A DNA stretch of 64,000 nucleotides, taken from contig MU001673.1 in NCBI GenBank assembly GCA_010093515.1, positions 1,187,320 through 1,251,319 on the forward strand, given 5' to 3'. Numbering within the stretch: the first letter of the stretch is position 1; each line of letters opens with the position of its first letter. Origin of the DNA: Lineolata rhizophorae (lineage: Eukaryota > Ascomycota > Dothideomycetes > Lineolatales > Lineolataceae). Positions 11,214 through 21,992 of this stretch are shown one piece after another. The position numbers and the translations under genes are program-made. Under the pieces are notes generated by a model. The model made no database searches and had not been told where the DNA came from. It saw nothing but the letters and a program-made list of their open reading frames with translations.

Positions 11214-13233
11214 TCACGGACCCTTCGGCTTTTCGCCCGCCTCAGACGCCTTGACGTTGACGTCCGAGTTATCCGAGACGCGGTCTCCCTCCACAACGGC
11301 GCGGTCTTCCTCAGATGACCTAGCGGTACCCTCTTCCGCGTCGCGCCAGAAGTCCATCTTGCCTTTGCTCACCCGCACCAGCCACGGAGGGAAGAAGCCG
11401 CCCGGGATCTTGTACGACCACGGGTCCTTCTCGTCCTTATTCGGCGGCTTGATGCGGCCGCCGGATGCCTTCTCGATCAACCAAGCGATAGTGTTGATGA
11501 CGATGTAGCTCATGATGCCGCCGATAAGACCGTAAGCGATCGAGTATGTAAATGGCATCACCGCAATGGTGATAAAAGCCGGGATCGCATCGCCGATGTA
11601 GTTCCAGTTGATGTCCCTTGCGGCCTTGGCCATCAAGGACCCGACGATGACGAGCGTGCAGCCCGTCGCCCACGGGGGAATCGACGCGAAAATGGGAGCG
11701 AAGAAGACGCTGATGAAGAAGCAGATGCCGGTGAAAATGGCCGTCAAGCCTGTGCCACCGCCTTCCGAGATACCGGCACCGGACTCGATATAAGCCGTCA
11801 CGGGCGGAGATCCGAACAAGGAGCCGATCGAGATGGACAGCGCGTCAACCGAGTACGCAATCGACGAATTCTCGAAGTCCTGCGTCCTCTCGTCGATGGC
11901 ACCGCAGAACCGCGCCATGGAGTACAGCGTACCGGTAGCGTCGAGGATGTCGACGTACAGGAAGGTGATGAACGCGAGGCCGAACTGGCCACCATAACCT
12001 GAGATATCCCACCTCTGCACGGCCAGCGTCCTTTCAATCGGACGAAACGTCACCACTTGCTTGAAGAAGTCGAACATGCTGTTGCCGAGCTCGGTATAGG
12101 GAAAGTAGGTAACGGGCGTGGGGCGTGGCCAAGAAATGATCGAGACGAGGAGAATGCCCGCAATGATGGCGCCCTTGACGCGGAACATCATGAGCATAAC
12201 CGTCAAGATACCTCCGCAGAAGATACCAATCCACATGGTGGGGTTCCTCATTTTCTGAAATTGGTGGCACGTCAGTAAATTGATCAAAGTCAAGGAATCC
12301 GGAGTGTGAAGCTCGCTCTCTACTTACCTCGCTGTTAGGACAGAACCCACTCTCATCACGCGTCTCGGGTGGGCAACCAGCAAGTTCGACGGGAGTTGAG
12401 TCATAACCAGTAATGAGACCAATACCGGCGCTGTACGTCAGACCAATGATGGTAAGATAGAGGCCGATGCCAACGCCGGTAGCAAGCTTGATAGACGCCG
12501 GAATGGCCCGAGCAAGCCATTGACGGATACCCAGAACAGTAAGGCCGACGAAGACGAAGCCTTCCACGAAAACGGCGGTGAGGGCGACTTCGTAAGGGAC
12601 GAGCCCCGATCCGTGGTATCCGACGACGGTGTACGCGAAGTAGGCATTCAGACCCATACCGGGAGCGAGCGAGATCGGCCTAAAAAGCAAATCATTGGCA
12701 TCCAATCCTGGGGGGCGCAAAGGGGGAGCATCCGTTCTGTTTGGGAGAGAAGGCTTACATGTTGGCAAACAGACCCATGCAGAAGCTCGATAGAGCTGCG
12801 ATGGCCGAAGTGGCCGTGACCAGGTCCCTGTTGATATCCTGGACGCAGAGCATGTACTCCTGGTCGCTATCGCAGAGATCGGGGCTGTCGGGAGGGCACA
12901 CGCAAGTGCCGCCAGATTGCGAGGTGATGTTCGCATTCACCGAGATGATGTAGGCCATGGCAAAGAAGGTGGCCATGCCCGCCCGAATCTCGGTGAAGAA
13001 GAAGGTCCCCTTGCGCTCCTTGGGCTGTGGGCGGCGAAAACGGTCAGCATTCTCGTCAAGGGCCCTTCGCCGACCGCAATCGGCTCGCCCGGAATCAACA
13101 AAAGATGCATCGTCCCGGCTGGAGAGGCGACGAGGGGACTCACGTGGCCCGAGTTTTCAAGGCGGAAGTACCGCCCCACAGGGCTCCGCGCGATGCGGAG
13201 GTTCGCATCGTGCACCCAAGATGACCACGTCAT
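11214..13233 (-). CDS. azgA: AzgA-type adenine/guanine/hypoxanthine permease, 4 exons, 582 aa
   Basis: AzgA proteins are plasma-membrane proton symporters for adenine, guanine and hypoxanthine. Exons on the minus strand: 13144-13233, 12759-13024, 12328-12679, 11214-12254; total 1749 nt in frame, 582 residues, the usual family length. Family signatures are visible in order: the N-terminal SPVGRYFRLENSGHPKERKG segment, the first membrane span with FFAMAYIISVNA, the LAPGMGLNAYFAYTVVG substrate motif, and the GSPPVTAYIESGAGISEGG motif. About a dozen hydrophobic spans follow, with a hydrophilic charged tail after residue 510. The loop between exons 2 and 3 carries cysteines (CVCPPDSPDLC), as seen in fungal members. 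The first intron is 119 nt, the others 73-79 nt. Upstream there is a GATAAG at 13503-13508 and a CGG-N6-CCG at 13439-13450, fitting nitrogen and purine control, but these are only pattern matches. Confidence 0.9.
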
Positions 13234-15047
13234 GCTGGCGGTATTTCGGCGCGCCGCGGTGTCTGAGCGGAGGGCTCTGTCGCGCAGGGTCGCAGGGTCG
13301 CAGGGTCGCAGGGGCTCGATGGGCTGCGATGGGATGCGACGACGACGACGACGAGCGCGCCGGGCAGCTATATAGGTAGGGAGGAGCGCAATGGCAGGGC
13401 CGCGGGCGGCGGACGCCAATCGCCCGCAGCTGCCATGACGGACGGGTCCGGGCCCTGTGGCTTGAGGAATTCAGCACGACATTGGATTGATCACCGGTGG
13501 CAGATAAGGCGCCGTTGGCCGGACGGGTTTAGCTGGCGAAGGACACGCTTGGCAGGGTGGGATGGTCGTCGAGCTCGGCGGCGGGGCAGAGGCCGGCGTC
13601 CGGGGCCGTCGGCGACCGCCGATGCGCGCTGATACGCCCGCGCGCGCCCGTTCGCGAGATGCTGCAGGAGAGCCACTGGGACGGCCGCACCTATCTCGCT
13701 CCTCGACCAGGGGCCTGCGAGCGCCCTCGATGGCTGGGTCGAGCTTGGAGTCCAGCTCGCGCGCCCGCCGCCCTTCGCGAACCCCGTGGAAGCACGATCA
13801 GTGATCACGATCGGCCCGCTTGCTGGCGATCCCGGTCCCCACCCTTGCACGCCGCGACACACCCGCCCTCCGCACGCTGCGGTTGAAACGGGCGCACGGT
13901 TGCCGCGCGCAGGACAGCGCGTGCTGTTCTGAGCAGGTGTGGCCGGCCGGGCGGCCGCATTCCGCTGCGGCGCAAAAGAGCGCGCGTTCGGATCATTGCG
14001 AGTGGGATGCGCCGCACCATTGGCCGCCGGGGCCATGTGCACTGGCTGTTATCTGGCACCGCACGCGAGGCCTGGTGGTCCCGGCCGGCTGCGATGAAGC
14101 CAAAGCAGCTGCCGGCGCCGACCAACCTACCTGCATACGTAGTACGTAGCACGCAGTACGGAGCCACTCGGTGCGGTGGCCAGTGGTGGCCGCCGCCGCC
14201 CGTGCAACGCACGTTCCCCGGCGCGCGCGGGTCGCCTGGGGCGGGATGCCGCGCCCCGGGGACCGCCGCAGCCCTGCCTCTGCCCTCCCTGTCGTGCCCT
14301 GGCAGAAGAGCCTCCCGCCGCCGCGGTACGCTCCCTCGCCAAAACGCGGCCAGGCTGACAAACTCGAGCGTGGGACGTGGAGACCTGGACTGCGGCGCTC
14401 GTGCCGTACGTAGGTCCCGCGCATGGGCACGCAGATTAAAACTTTTAGTTCTGTATTTCGTTTTGCGGAGTCGGCGGCTGCCTGCGGTTGGCCGGTGAGT
14501 GCACTTGCAGACGTACCGCATAGCGGGCGACGTAAACTTGCGATTCGCAAAGGGACGGTCCGAATCTGGCAAGAGTCCAAGGTACAGACACCATCCTGGA
14601 AGCTACTACGTCCCCAGTCAGGCATGGACGCCGCACGTGAAGGATATCCGTAGGCCTGAGTAGCAATACTTGAAATTACTAGCCGCCTCGAACACTGCAA
14701 ACTGCTAGGAAACAGACGCCTCTGCATGTTTGTCACAGCGGCTTGTCCAAGCACTAGTGTTTGAGCCTAGTGGACTATCTGGACCAGTCATTGCTTATAC
14801 TTCACAAGGCCGTCTCGTCTCAACATGATGTTGAGCAAAGCACGTGAAATCGGCGGCTAGGAAGCCTAGAATTGCTTGCCCCTTTCCCAATGCGGAGCTG
14901 ACGTCGCGCCCAGGAAGGCTTCATGCCCTCATCTAACTCAAATTATGAGACCGCAGACCTTTAGCCAGTGGAACGCCAGACCATGCAATTTACCAACCCA
15001 CCGACTCCGAGAGTTACCAATGCCCTCAGCCCACGAACGAATGCTTC
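13234..15047. other. GC-rich intergenic region
   Basis: No gene is supported. Open frames up to 255 codons on the minus strand (13805-14572, 13993-14754) lack domains and disagree with each other. The stretch holds a short tandem run of GGTCGCAG units at about 13284-13310, a CGA run near 13337-13353, and a TACGTAGTACGTAG palindrome near 14137-14150. The part beyond 14650 is less GC-rich and probably contains the 3' end of the RPB3 gene. Confidence 0.55.
13439..13508 (-). promoter_or_regulatory. Possible purine/nitrogen control sites upstream of the permease
   Basis: A CGG-N6-CCG arrangement lies at 13439-13450 and a GATAAG at 13503-13508, about 210 and 270 bp upstream of the permease start. 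In Aspergillus, azgA responds to the UaY activator, which binds TCGG-N6-CCGA, and to the GATA factor AreA. The outer bases of the UaY consensus are not matched here, and such short motifs arise by chance in GC-rich DNA. Confidence 0.3.
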
Positions 15048-16125
15048 TCACTCCCAGCCTTGGGCGCTCTGGCCGTACGGAGTAGCCCCATAGGGAGTCT
15101 GCCCACCACCCCAAGCACTCGCGGCTCCGCCGTTGCCGAAGGATGTGGTGAAGCCGCCGTCCATACCGTAATTAGCTGCGCCGTCGGGGCTCTGGACTCC
15201 AAACGCGTCCGGGTCTTCAGCGGGGCGATCATCTCCGGCCGTGAGCTCCGCAATTACGAGAGCGAGCTTTTGTTGAAGGACCTTGATGCCTTGCTGTATC
15301 ACCATATCCGGCTCCAGACCTCCCACCGTTTCAACGTTGAAATAGAAGCGGTCGGGTTCGGCATCGTAGTTGAACGGCTCGCCTTCCTGGGGAGGGTCTT
15401 CCCATTTGGCATTTTGGCTTACGGGCCTAGCGAGGAGTTGTTAGCATTCAGCCATGTCTTCCCGGTCCGGCTGGGAACAAGTGTTGGCGACCTCACCATT
15501 CCTTAATCGGGTCCTCCTCGTACCAGTAATCCAGATGGCGGAGGCGATTGTGCGGGTCGTACTCGAACCCCACGGCGGCTGTCGGAGCCCACTTGGCATG
15601 CTCTTTGGCGATACCTTTCTTCGCAATGCACCTCATGCGCAGTTCCTGGTTCTTCCTGAGCTTGCAGATGAGGCTCCCCCGTCCATCGGGATCGGTGATG
15701 ACCGGGTTGCCGACAAAAGTGTTGGGGCGCAATCCAGAAATTATCAGGTCGCGCGCGTAGACCTTCATGACCTCGCTACCAGTGCACTTGGCGTTCAGAG
15801 TCAAGGTGACGCTGCAGCTTTCGCAGTACTGCTCGCAGTCGCAGTCGCGCGTGTATAGGACCTCGTCGACGTTCTTGGAGCTGAGCGGGATGAGGCCGAG
15901 GCGATGGCAGATGAACTCGTCGGCGAGAACGGAGGTGTTGGCCTCGACCTCGACCAGGTCGATGGCCATGGTCGGAACCTCGGCCAGGATGACGCGGCGC
16001 AGGGCGTTCGCAAAGGCGAGGTCGACGCCACGCAAAATGAAATCGACCACGAAGTCGGAGGCCTCGCGAATGGTGACCTGCAGGCCGCCGTCGCCGGCGT
16101 CCACGGGGAGTCCGTCAAGATCCAT
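15048..16125 (-). CDS. RPB3: RNA polymerase II subunit RPB3, 2 exons, 335 aa
   Basis: RPB3 is the alpha-like subunit that pairs with RPB11 and nucleates assembly of nuclear RNA polymerase II. Exons on the minus strand are 15497-16125 and 15048-15426, separated by a 70-nt intron with a GCTAAC branch site; 1008 nt in frame. The alpha-like core is plain: [20 protein letters not shown] at about 36-54, then the zinc-binding cysteines C95, C97, C101 and C104, then the second half with [18 protein letters not shown] near residues 192-210. Residues 225-260 hold the conserved [13 protein letters not shown] segment. The C-terminal 50 residues are Gly, Ala and Tyr-rich. Length is close to the fungal norm. 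The ATG at 16125 begins the conserved MDLDG start. The gene is divergent from the calcipressin gene with 729 bp between the start codons. Confidence 0.95.
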
Positions 16126-16854
16126 ATTGCACGGCCGCGGGACTGCCGTGCTGGCGCGGCGAGGCGGAGGGCGATGTCGGGTACGAAGCTAGAGGGCGCC
16201 GTGATGTGGAAGGCGCAGTTGGTGAACGAGCACGGAAGGTGAAAGGAACGGGAAGCCGCGTTGCACGAGGGCAATGACTAAGGCGATGCCAAGCCATGTG
16301 CGCCACGTGCGCCACACCTCGCCACGGCAGGTACAAACTACCTGTTCGGTAGGTATCCCGTGATCTCACAGTGCCGCCACGCATCCCGCAGCTCTTCACC
16401 GCGTGAAAGAACGCCGAGGAAAATATGCTACTCTTGTCTTGGCCATCAGGTGTTGTTGCGCAGCGCGTCCATACGATAGGGCGGGACCGAAGAGAAAAAA
16501 AAAAGTAAAAAAGAAAGAAAGAAAGAAAAAGGCCTCGTCTGGTAACGTCCTCTGCATTGCGCCCCGTTCCGAACTGCCACAACGACTCTTCTGGAATCAA
16601 CTTTGCGAATTGTCAAATCCCTACTGCCCGTAGGTATGTACTCCGGCGCCCCGATCAGGTGAAATCCAGACGGTCTTGGCGGAACTGCGCCGCAACGCGC
16701 CAGGGGCTTGCCACCTGCTCCGGGCAATGCTCAGCCCCGTCATTCGCAAGCGCGCGTGGCCCAGGCCCCGCAACGCCGCCGAGTTCCGGACTACATATCC
16801 TACCAGCGACGCGCCCGTCCTACATCTTTCAACCACCGACTCTCAACCACAGTC
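16126..16854. promoter_or_regulatory. Divergent promoter region, RPB3 / calcipressin
   Basis: The two start codons face away from each other across 729 bp, so both promoters should lie here. A purine-rich tract (A runs with GAAA units) lies at about 16490-16535 and could exclude nucleosomes. No TATA box is obvious. A short palindromic TAGGTATGTACTCCG lies near 16631. Confidence 0.5.
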
Positions 16855-17695
16855 ATGGCTACGGAATCATCGCATCGACCGAGCTGCTCCTTGTCAAGAG
16901 GCTCCAGATCGCCGGGCCTCTCGCTAGATCTGTCCGACGTGCCGGCCTTGATCCAACCCTCACCACCTTCGAATACGCTCCTCATCACGGTATGAGTGCG
17001 CGCTGCTTCTACGTAGTATGCCTTTCTGTTAATGTTCGCTAATGGCTTGTTAGAACCTCCGCGATCCCTCCATCTTTCATCCTGCCAATCTCTCTTCGCT
17101 GCGCAGCATCATCGACGAGACGGCCACGATATACGCCTGGTCACCGCTGAAGTCTTTCCGCCGTATTATCGTCTCGTTCTACACCGTTGAGGCGGCTATC
17201 GCCATACGCCAAAAACTGGACGGTGAATCAATCATGGGCGAACGCGTCCGTGTCTACTTCGGCGAACCGACGCCGACTGAACCAGTCGATCAGCACCTTC
17301 AAGCGCCCAAATCGGATAAGCTCTTTTTCATTTCGCCTCCTCCAAGTCCGCCGCACGGCTGGGAGATGCGAAACGAGGAACCTCCAAACAAGGAGGTTCA
17401 TGCCGAGGACCTGTCGCACGCACTAGCAAGATTGCAAGCTCACGCCCACCCAGAATCTCCCGCAGATGATTCCGGTGACGTGGCCATGCCAGACGTGGGA
17501 CGCCAGCGATCCGGCAGCGCCACAATTTTATATCACCCAGGAGAGCACGGGCATAGTCCCGATCTCCCTGCCATAGCGGTGGAAGACACGTCGGACGGCC
17601 TAGAGCAAGATGGCTTGGCGGACAGTCCGCTCGAAGAGCAGAAGTCTTTCCACCATACAGCCAGACCTCCTGTGGAGTTGATGCATCAGGCGTAG
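16855..17695 (+). CDS. RCN1: Calcipressin (RCAN family), calcineurin regulator, 2 exons, 258 aa
   Basis: Calcipressins bind and modulate calcineurin. Exons are 16855-16989 and 17054-17695, with a 64-nt intron. Residues about 35-117 form the RRM-like fold of the family (NTLLITNLRDPSIF, FRRIIVSFYTVEAAIAIRQKLDG, VRVYFGEPTP). The hallmark FLISPPxSPP motif appears as LFFISPPPSPP at residues 135-145, followed by a tryptophan-containing GWEM. The C-terminal 110 residues are acidic and carry DLPAIAVED, which could be a PxIxIT-like docking site for calcineurin; that reading is inference. The start ATG at 16855 begins a Ser-rich leader and is the only good ATG in the exon. The gene sits divergent to RPB3. 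Confidence 0.92.
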
Positions 17696-18414
17696 AAAAA
17701 AAAAAGTCGCGGCTCCCGGATCCCGGCGGTTCCTTGCATTTGGGCCGGTGTTTTAGATTTGCTGGTTATTGAGGACCTTTCATCGAGGGCGTTCTATGCG
17801 TGGGTTAGGTCTTTGGCAGTACGAGTATTAAATTTGGAAGAGGGGAGCGCTTTATAAACGAGCCTTTTGGGCCGCTGTGCTGCTATAGAATTAATGATAA
17901 TGACATTTGCAATGGTCATCCTGCTGCATTCACCAATGTATTGCCCTTTTAGAGTACCTAGCGATCAGACCTAAGGAAGTCCATTGATCGCATATAAGAC
18001 ACTACCAAGGCGTCGTGTCACGCCTGCTGGGGGTCGGTGCACCTACCAGCGTAGTTCTTGGTCAAGCACTTTCTCAGCAACCAAGAACAGCGAGGAAAGA
18101 AAGAACGAGGAAACAAAAGTCAAATCAAAAATATTCTTTTTCAGGTACAAGGATGCGAATATGGCAGCTGCAATTTATTCACCTATGCTGAAAACCCGCT
18201 AATTCGGAATTCTTGGTTGTGCAGCTTTTGCCTTCACCTCTGTGCTGCATGGGTCCCGCGCCTTGGCAGCCTAAGCGAAGCCGCTGCCCACACCCAATGC
18301 CTAAAATCGCTGTCGCACACCTTGCCTCAACGACCTCACCAACAACCTCGTCGAACAGCTCTCTTCAGCCACCCACGCCATTCGGCCCCTCATCTTGACA
18401 CATTCGTCGTCAAG
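17696..18414. other. Intergenic region and RPS6 promoter/leader
   Basis: The calcipressin 3' end lies at the left, with an A run just after its stop. The right half should be the RPS6 promoter and 5' leader. The frame used by RPS6 stays open upstream to an ATG at 18058, but that extension has no ribosomal protein similarity and is treated as untranslated. A leader intron is possible but could not be placed. Confidence 0.5.
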
Positions 18415-19253
18415 ATGAAGCTGAATATCTCGTACCCCGCGAATGGCACGCAGAAGATGATCGAGGTCGATGAGGACCGCAAGCTGCGCGTCTTCATGGA
18501 CCGCCGCATGGGCCAGGAAGTCCCCGGCGACAGCGTTGGAGACGAGTTCAAGGGCTACATCTTCAAGATCACGGGCGGAAACGACAAGCAGGGCTTTCCG
18601 ATGAAGCAGGGCATCATGCACCCGACGCGTGTCCGCCTCCTCCTCTCCGATGGCCATTCGTGCTACCGCCCGCGCCGCGACGGCGAGCGTAGGCGCAAGA
18701 GTGTTCGCGGCTGCATTGTCGCCATGGACCTGTCCGTTTTGGCCCTCGCCATCGTCAAGCAAGGCGACGCCGATATCCCCGGTTTGACCGATACCGTCCA
18801 CCCCAAACGCCTTGGCCCCAAGCGCGCCACCAAGATCCGCCGCTTCTTTGGCCTCAGCAAGGAAGACGATGTGAGTTTGCTCCATGTCTTCGCCGGCTTT
18901 TGAGAGTCGAGTCTGATGGCCCATGATTTTTTGCAGGTCCGCAAGTTCGTCATTCGGCGTGAGGTCCAGCCTAAGGGCGAGGGCAAGAAGCCGTACACCA
19001 AAGCTCCTAAGATCCAGCGCCTGGTTACCCCACAGAGGCTGCAGCACAAGCGCCACCGTCTCGCATTGAAGCGCCGTCGTGCTGAAGCCGCGAAGGAGGC
19101 TGCCGTATGTCCTTCACGACCGTCTCGAACTACGTGCCCACTAACACAGTTTCCCAGAACGAGTACGCTCAGATTTTGCACAAGCGCGTTGGTGAGGAGA
19201 AGGCGAAGCAAGCGGAGGCTAGGAAGCGTAGGGCTTCGTCGATGCGGAAGTAA
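18415..19253 (+). CDS. RPS6: 40S ribosomal protein eS6, 3 exons, 239 aa
   Basis: eS6 is a small-subunit ribosomal protein and the classic target of S6/AGC kinases downstream of TOR. Exons are 18415-18870, 18937-19104 and 19158-19253, with introns of 66 and 53 nt; 239 residues, the standard length. The sequence starts [14 protein letters not shown] and contains the conserved [36 protein letters not shown]-like (here [18 protein letters not shown]) and [15 protein letters not shown] stretches. The C-terminus is KRRASSMRK, which places serines at 235 and 236 in an AGC-kinase context exactly as in other eukaryotes. The gene is convergent with the PRPP synthetase gene, 400 bp apart. Confidence 0.97.
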
Positions 19254-19653
19254 GGTGTATTCCCATTGGTTCGGCAACCTGTGGTCACCAGTGATGTATT
19301 GAGAAGGTTTCGGATGGGGTTATTGTGGCCTTGCACGCGGTGGGGGCACCCATGGTTTTATGCAGGAAGCTACTAGATCAATCCCTCAGAAAATGAGTAT
19401 ATTTGAACTTTGATTACAGTGTCCCCTTCAAATTTTCGGAGCAAGCGCAATGATAATATTGAGGTAAAAATCTTCTACACGACTTCGGACAGTCCTCCAA
19501 GACCATCCAGGGCAGTGGAACGTGATATTTCTCACTTGAGCTAATAACCTGATCATTCCCAATTATAGTTCCCGTACGCCACAGTCTGAACAGCTCGCCT
19601 ATGAAACAGTAGTTCTCAGTAATAACACTATGAGTAATAAATTGAGGACGCCG
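19254..19653. other. Convergent intergenic region (400 bp)
   Basis: The 3' ends of RPS6 and PRPP synthetase face each other here. The DNA is AT-richer than its surroundings, as expected for 3' untranslated sequence. No gene is seen. Confidence 0.5.
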
Positions 19654-20845
19654 CTAGTCTACAGGTGCATGCTTAAACAAGAATGACACACTCTCGCCGT
19701 TATGGGTTCGACGGCACGCCTCAGCTAGGGTCGGGCTGATATCGATTGTTTCTAATCTAGGACACCGCTCCTTCTTCTCTTCGTGAGGGACCGTGTTTGT
19801 AACGACGATCTTTTTAAGTTTACTGTTGTTGAGCGCCTCGATGGCGTTGCCACTTAGTATTCCATGGGTCACAATAGCAATGGCTTCTTTGGCGCCGTGC
19901 TGAATAACCACGTCAGCGGCCTTTACCAAAGTACCACATGTGTCGGCCATGTCGTCGACGATTATGGCAATTCGGTCCTTTACGTCTCCAACGAGTACCA
20001 TTTTGGAAACCTCGTTCGGTCTAGCGCGTTCCTTGTGTATTAAAGCAAACCCTAGATCAAGGCCATCCGCTATCGACGTCGCTCTAGACAAGTCGTCCGT
20101 TAGCGCCGAATGATGTAGCCTCACGCACACACCCTCTCAAGTACGGAGAAAGAAGAGCTCGAGCTTCTGCCGAAATGAAGGAGCTTACGAACCTTTTCGC
20201 ACCGCCGGCGTCCGGGCTCACAATCACACAGTCCTTGACATTCAAGTTCTCCCTGATCCAGCGGAGAGTGCTAGGCTCCGCGTAGAGATTATCGACTGGG
20301 ACGTTGAAGAAACCCTGTATCTGGCTGGCGTGGAGGTCCATTGTTATGACGTGGTTGCATCCGGCTGTTTGGAGCATGTTGGCCATGAGCTTCGCGGTTA
20401 TGGGAGCGCGCGACTTGTCCTTCTTGTCCTGGCGGGCGTAAGGGAAGTTTGGAATGACGGCCGTGATTCGGCGAGCCGAAGCGGTTTTGCAGGCGTTGAT
20501 CATAATTAGCAGCTCCATAAGGCCGTCGTTGATGTCGCCAGGCGCCGTAGACTGCAGGATGAAGACTTTGCGGGCAAGGTTAGCTTGCGTGCGAAGGGCA
20601 GAGAATAGGGCCAAGAGTAGCAAGTACCATCCTCGTCACGAACTGACTCTCCAATCGTCACAGATGTCTCCTGGTTGGAGTATTGCAGGACCAGGATCTT
20701 GGTGAGCTCGATGCCCAGACTGCGAGAGAGGAGGATGAGCCCGGCGTCGTACACAGCCGAAGGTGGGAGCATACCGATCGGCAACCAGACGAGCGAGGGT
20801 CGGGTGGCTATTGCCCGTCAGGAGCTTTATTGAGTTTGTCGCCAT
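19654..20845 (-). CDS. PRS: Ribose-phosphate pyrophosphokinase (PRPP synthetase), 4 exons, 321 aa
   Basis: The enzyme transfers pyrophosphate from ATP to ribose 5-phosphate to make PRPP for purine, pyrimidine, histidine and tryptophan synthesis. Exons on the minus strand: 20775-20845, 20628-20719, 20193-20565, 19654-20083; 966 nt in frame, 321 residues, the normal size. Conserved parts are [23 protein letters not shown] at the start, the [19 protein letters not shown] strand-loop, the flexible loop [16 protein letters not shown], the [11 protein letters not shown] segment, and the PRPP-binding [11 protein letters not shown] loop. The third intron (20084-20192, 109 nt) uses a GTTCGT donor with a GCTAAC branch site; the reading [15 protein letters not shown] across it is the family sequence. 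Which of the several fungal paralogues this is cannot be told by eye. Confidence 0.94.
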
Positions 20846-21992
20846 AACGGCCGTTGGGTGGAGGCTTTGGGTGAAGGGAGGAGGTCGGGGAATCGCGGCG
20901 CAAGGTGCAACATGGGCGAGCGTCGTGAGGCACCACGACAAAAGCCACCGCCACCAGCACCAGCCACATCTCTCCTCCGGCTCGTATCCAGGGCCACGTG
21001 CGCTCGGCTCGCTCATGGAGCCGGGCGATCAGCCACCCGCCGGGTGCCGCGATGCGGGCGCCGTCTGCCGTTTGCCGGCGGCACTGCTCCGTCCACCTGC
21101 GGCATGCTACACTGTGCCGGAGCGGCTCCATGCTCATCGCCGTGCCGTGAATAGGTAGGTACTCCACACGTATGTGCCTGCACAGGCCGATCGTTCCTGG
21201 GGTCCGCCGGACCCTGCGCCAACTCCGCACTTCAACCCCCATTCCCGGGCCGTTGCCCTTTGCCGGTGACCCCAGTCGCAGTTGACGAGGCCAATTTACC
21301 AGGTGACCCTGCTAGGTAGGCAGGTACCTTCCTTCACGTCTGATTTAAACTTTCGTCTGGCTGCGCAGCCTGCATTCGCAGCTCCATCAAGGTGCATCTA
21401 GCCCGCCGCCCTGAAGCTGGTGTTTGCATCTCCTCCAGCCTAGCATATCTAGACTGATCCAGGTTGCCTGCCATCCGCTGGTCAGCTGCTCACGGCCTGC
21501 ACGCTGTCAAGTCGAAGATGTGCCCGACTCTTATGAACACGATCGCGCTCCGAGGATTTAAGGTTCGACGGTACAATTGATCTACAAGGGGTCTCCGGCA
21601 AGAGGCCGTACATACGCGAACTACTCGCTACTAGGCTAATATACGGAAGCTATATACAATACAGGAGCAAGACAGCCAAAGCGGGGTCCTTCTGCAGAGC
21701 TCGGCCCACTGCCCAAACTAAGATGCAAACAGGGATGTTCAAGAATGTAAAATTTGTGGAGCCTAGAACCCAACCGTGTCTGAAAGGAAGTTCTCAGTAG
21801 GAGTGGTTGCATAGTAGTCCAAACAGTATAACAAAGGGAAACATAGCGTGTGTAGGTCGATGCAGCCGTGAAGGGGAAGAAATAACTGTATGGCCAAAGC
21901 AGCTGACATCATGGAGACAAACAAAGAATGCTGCAGAACAACGGCGTTCGCATGAGAAGAAATATAGCGCTCCCCAGATACAATGAGGATAC
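20846..21992. other. Intergenic region upstream of PRPP synthetase
   Basis: The left part should be the PRPP synthetase promoter, and the right part the 3' end of the Uds1-type gene. It contains TAGGTAGGTACT near 21160 and CTAGGTAGGCAGGTACC near 21313, members of a motif seen in other intergenic regions here. No gene is seen; overlapping GC-rich open frames near 20800-21240 look accidental. Confidence 0.5.

Noticed and set aside
13805-14754. Two overlapping 250-codon minus-strand frames
   Set aside because: They overlap in different frames, have no domains, and show no codon pattern like the neighbouring genes.
18058-18414. In-frame upstream extension of RPS6 by 119 codons
   Set aside because: The protein family starts exactly at MKLNISYP. 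The extension is low-complexity leader sequence that happens to lack stops.
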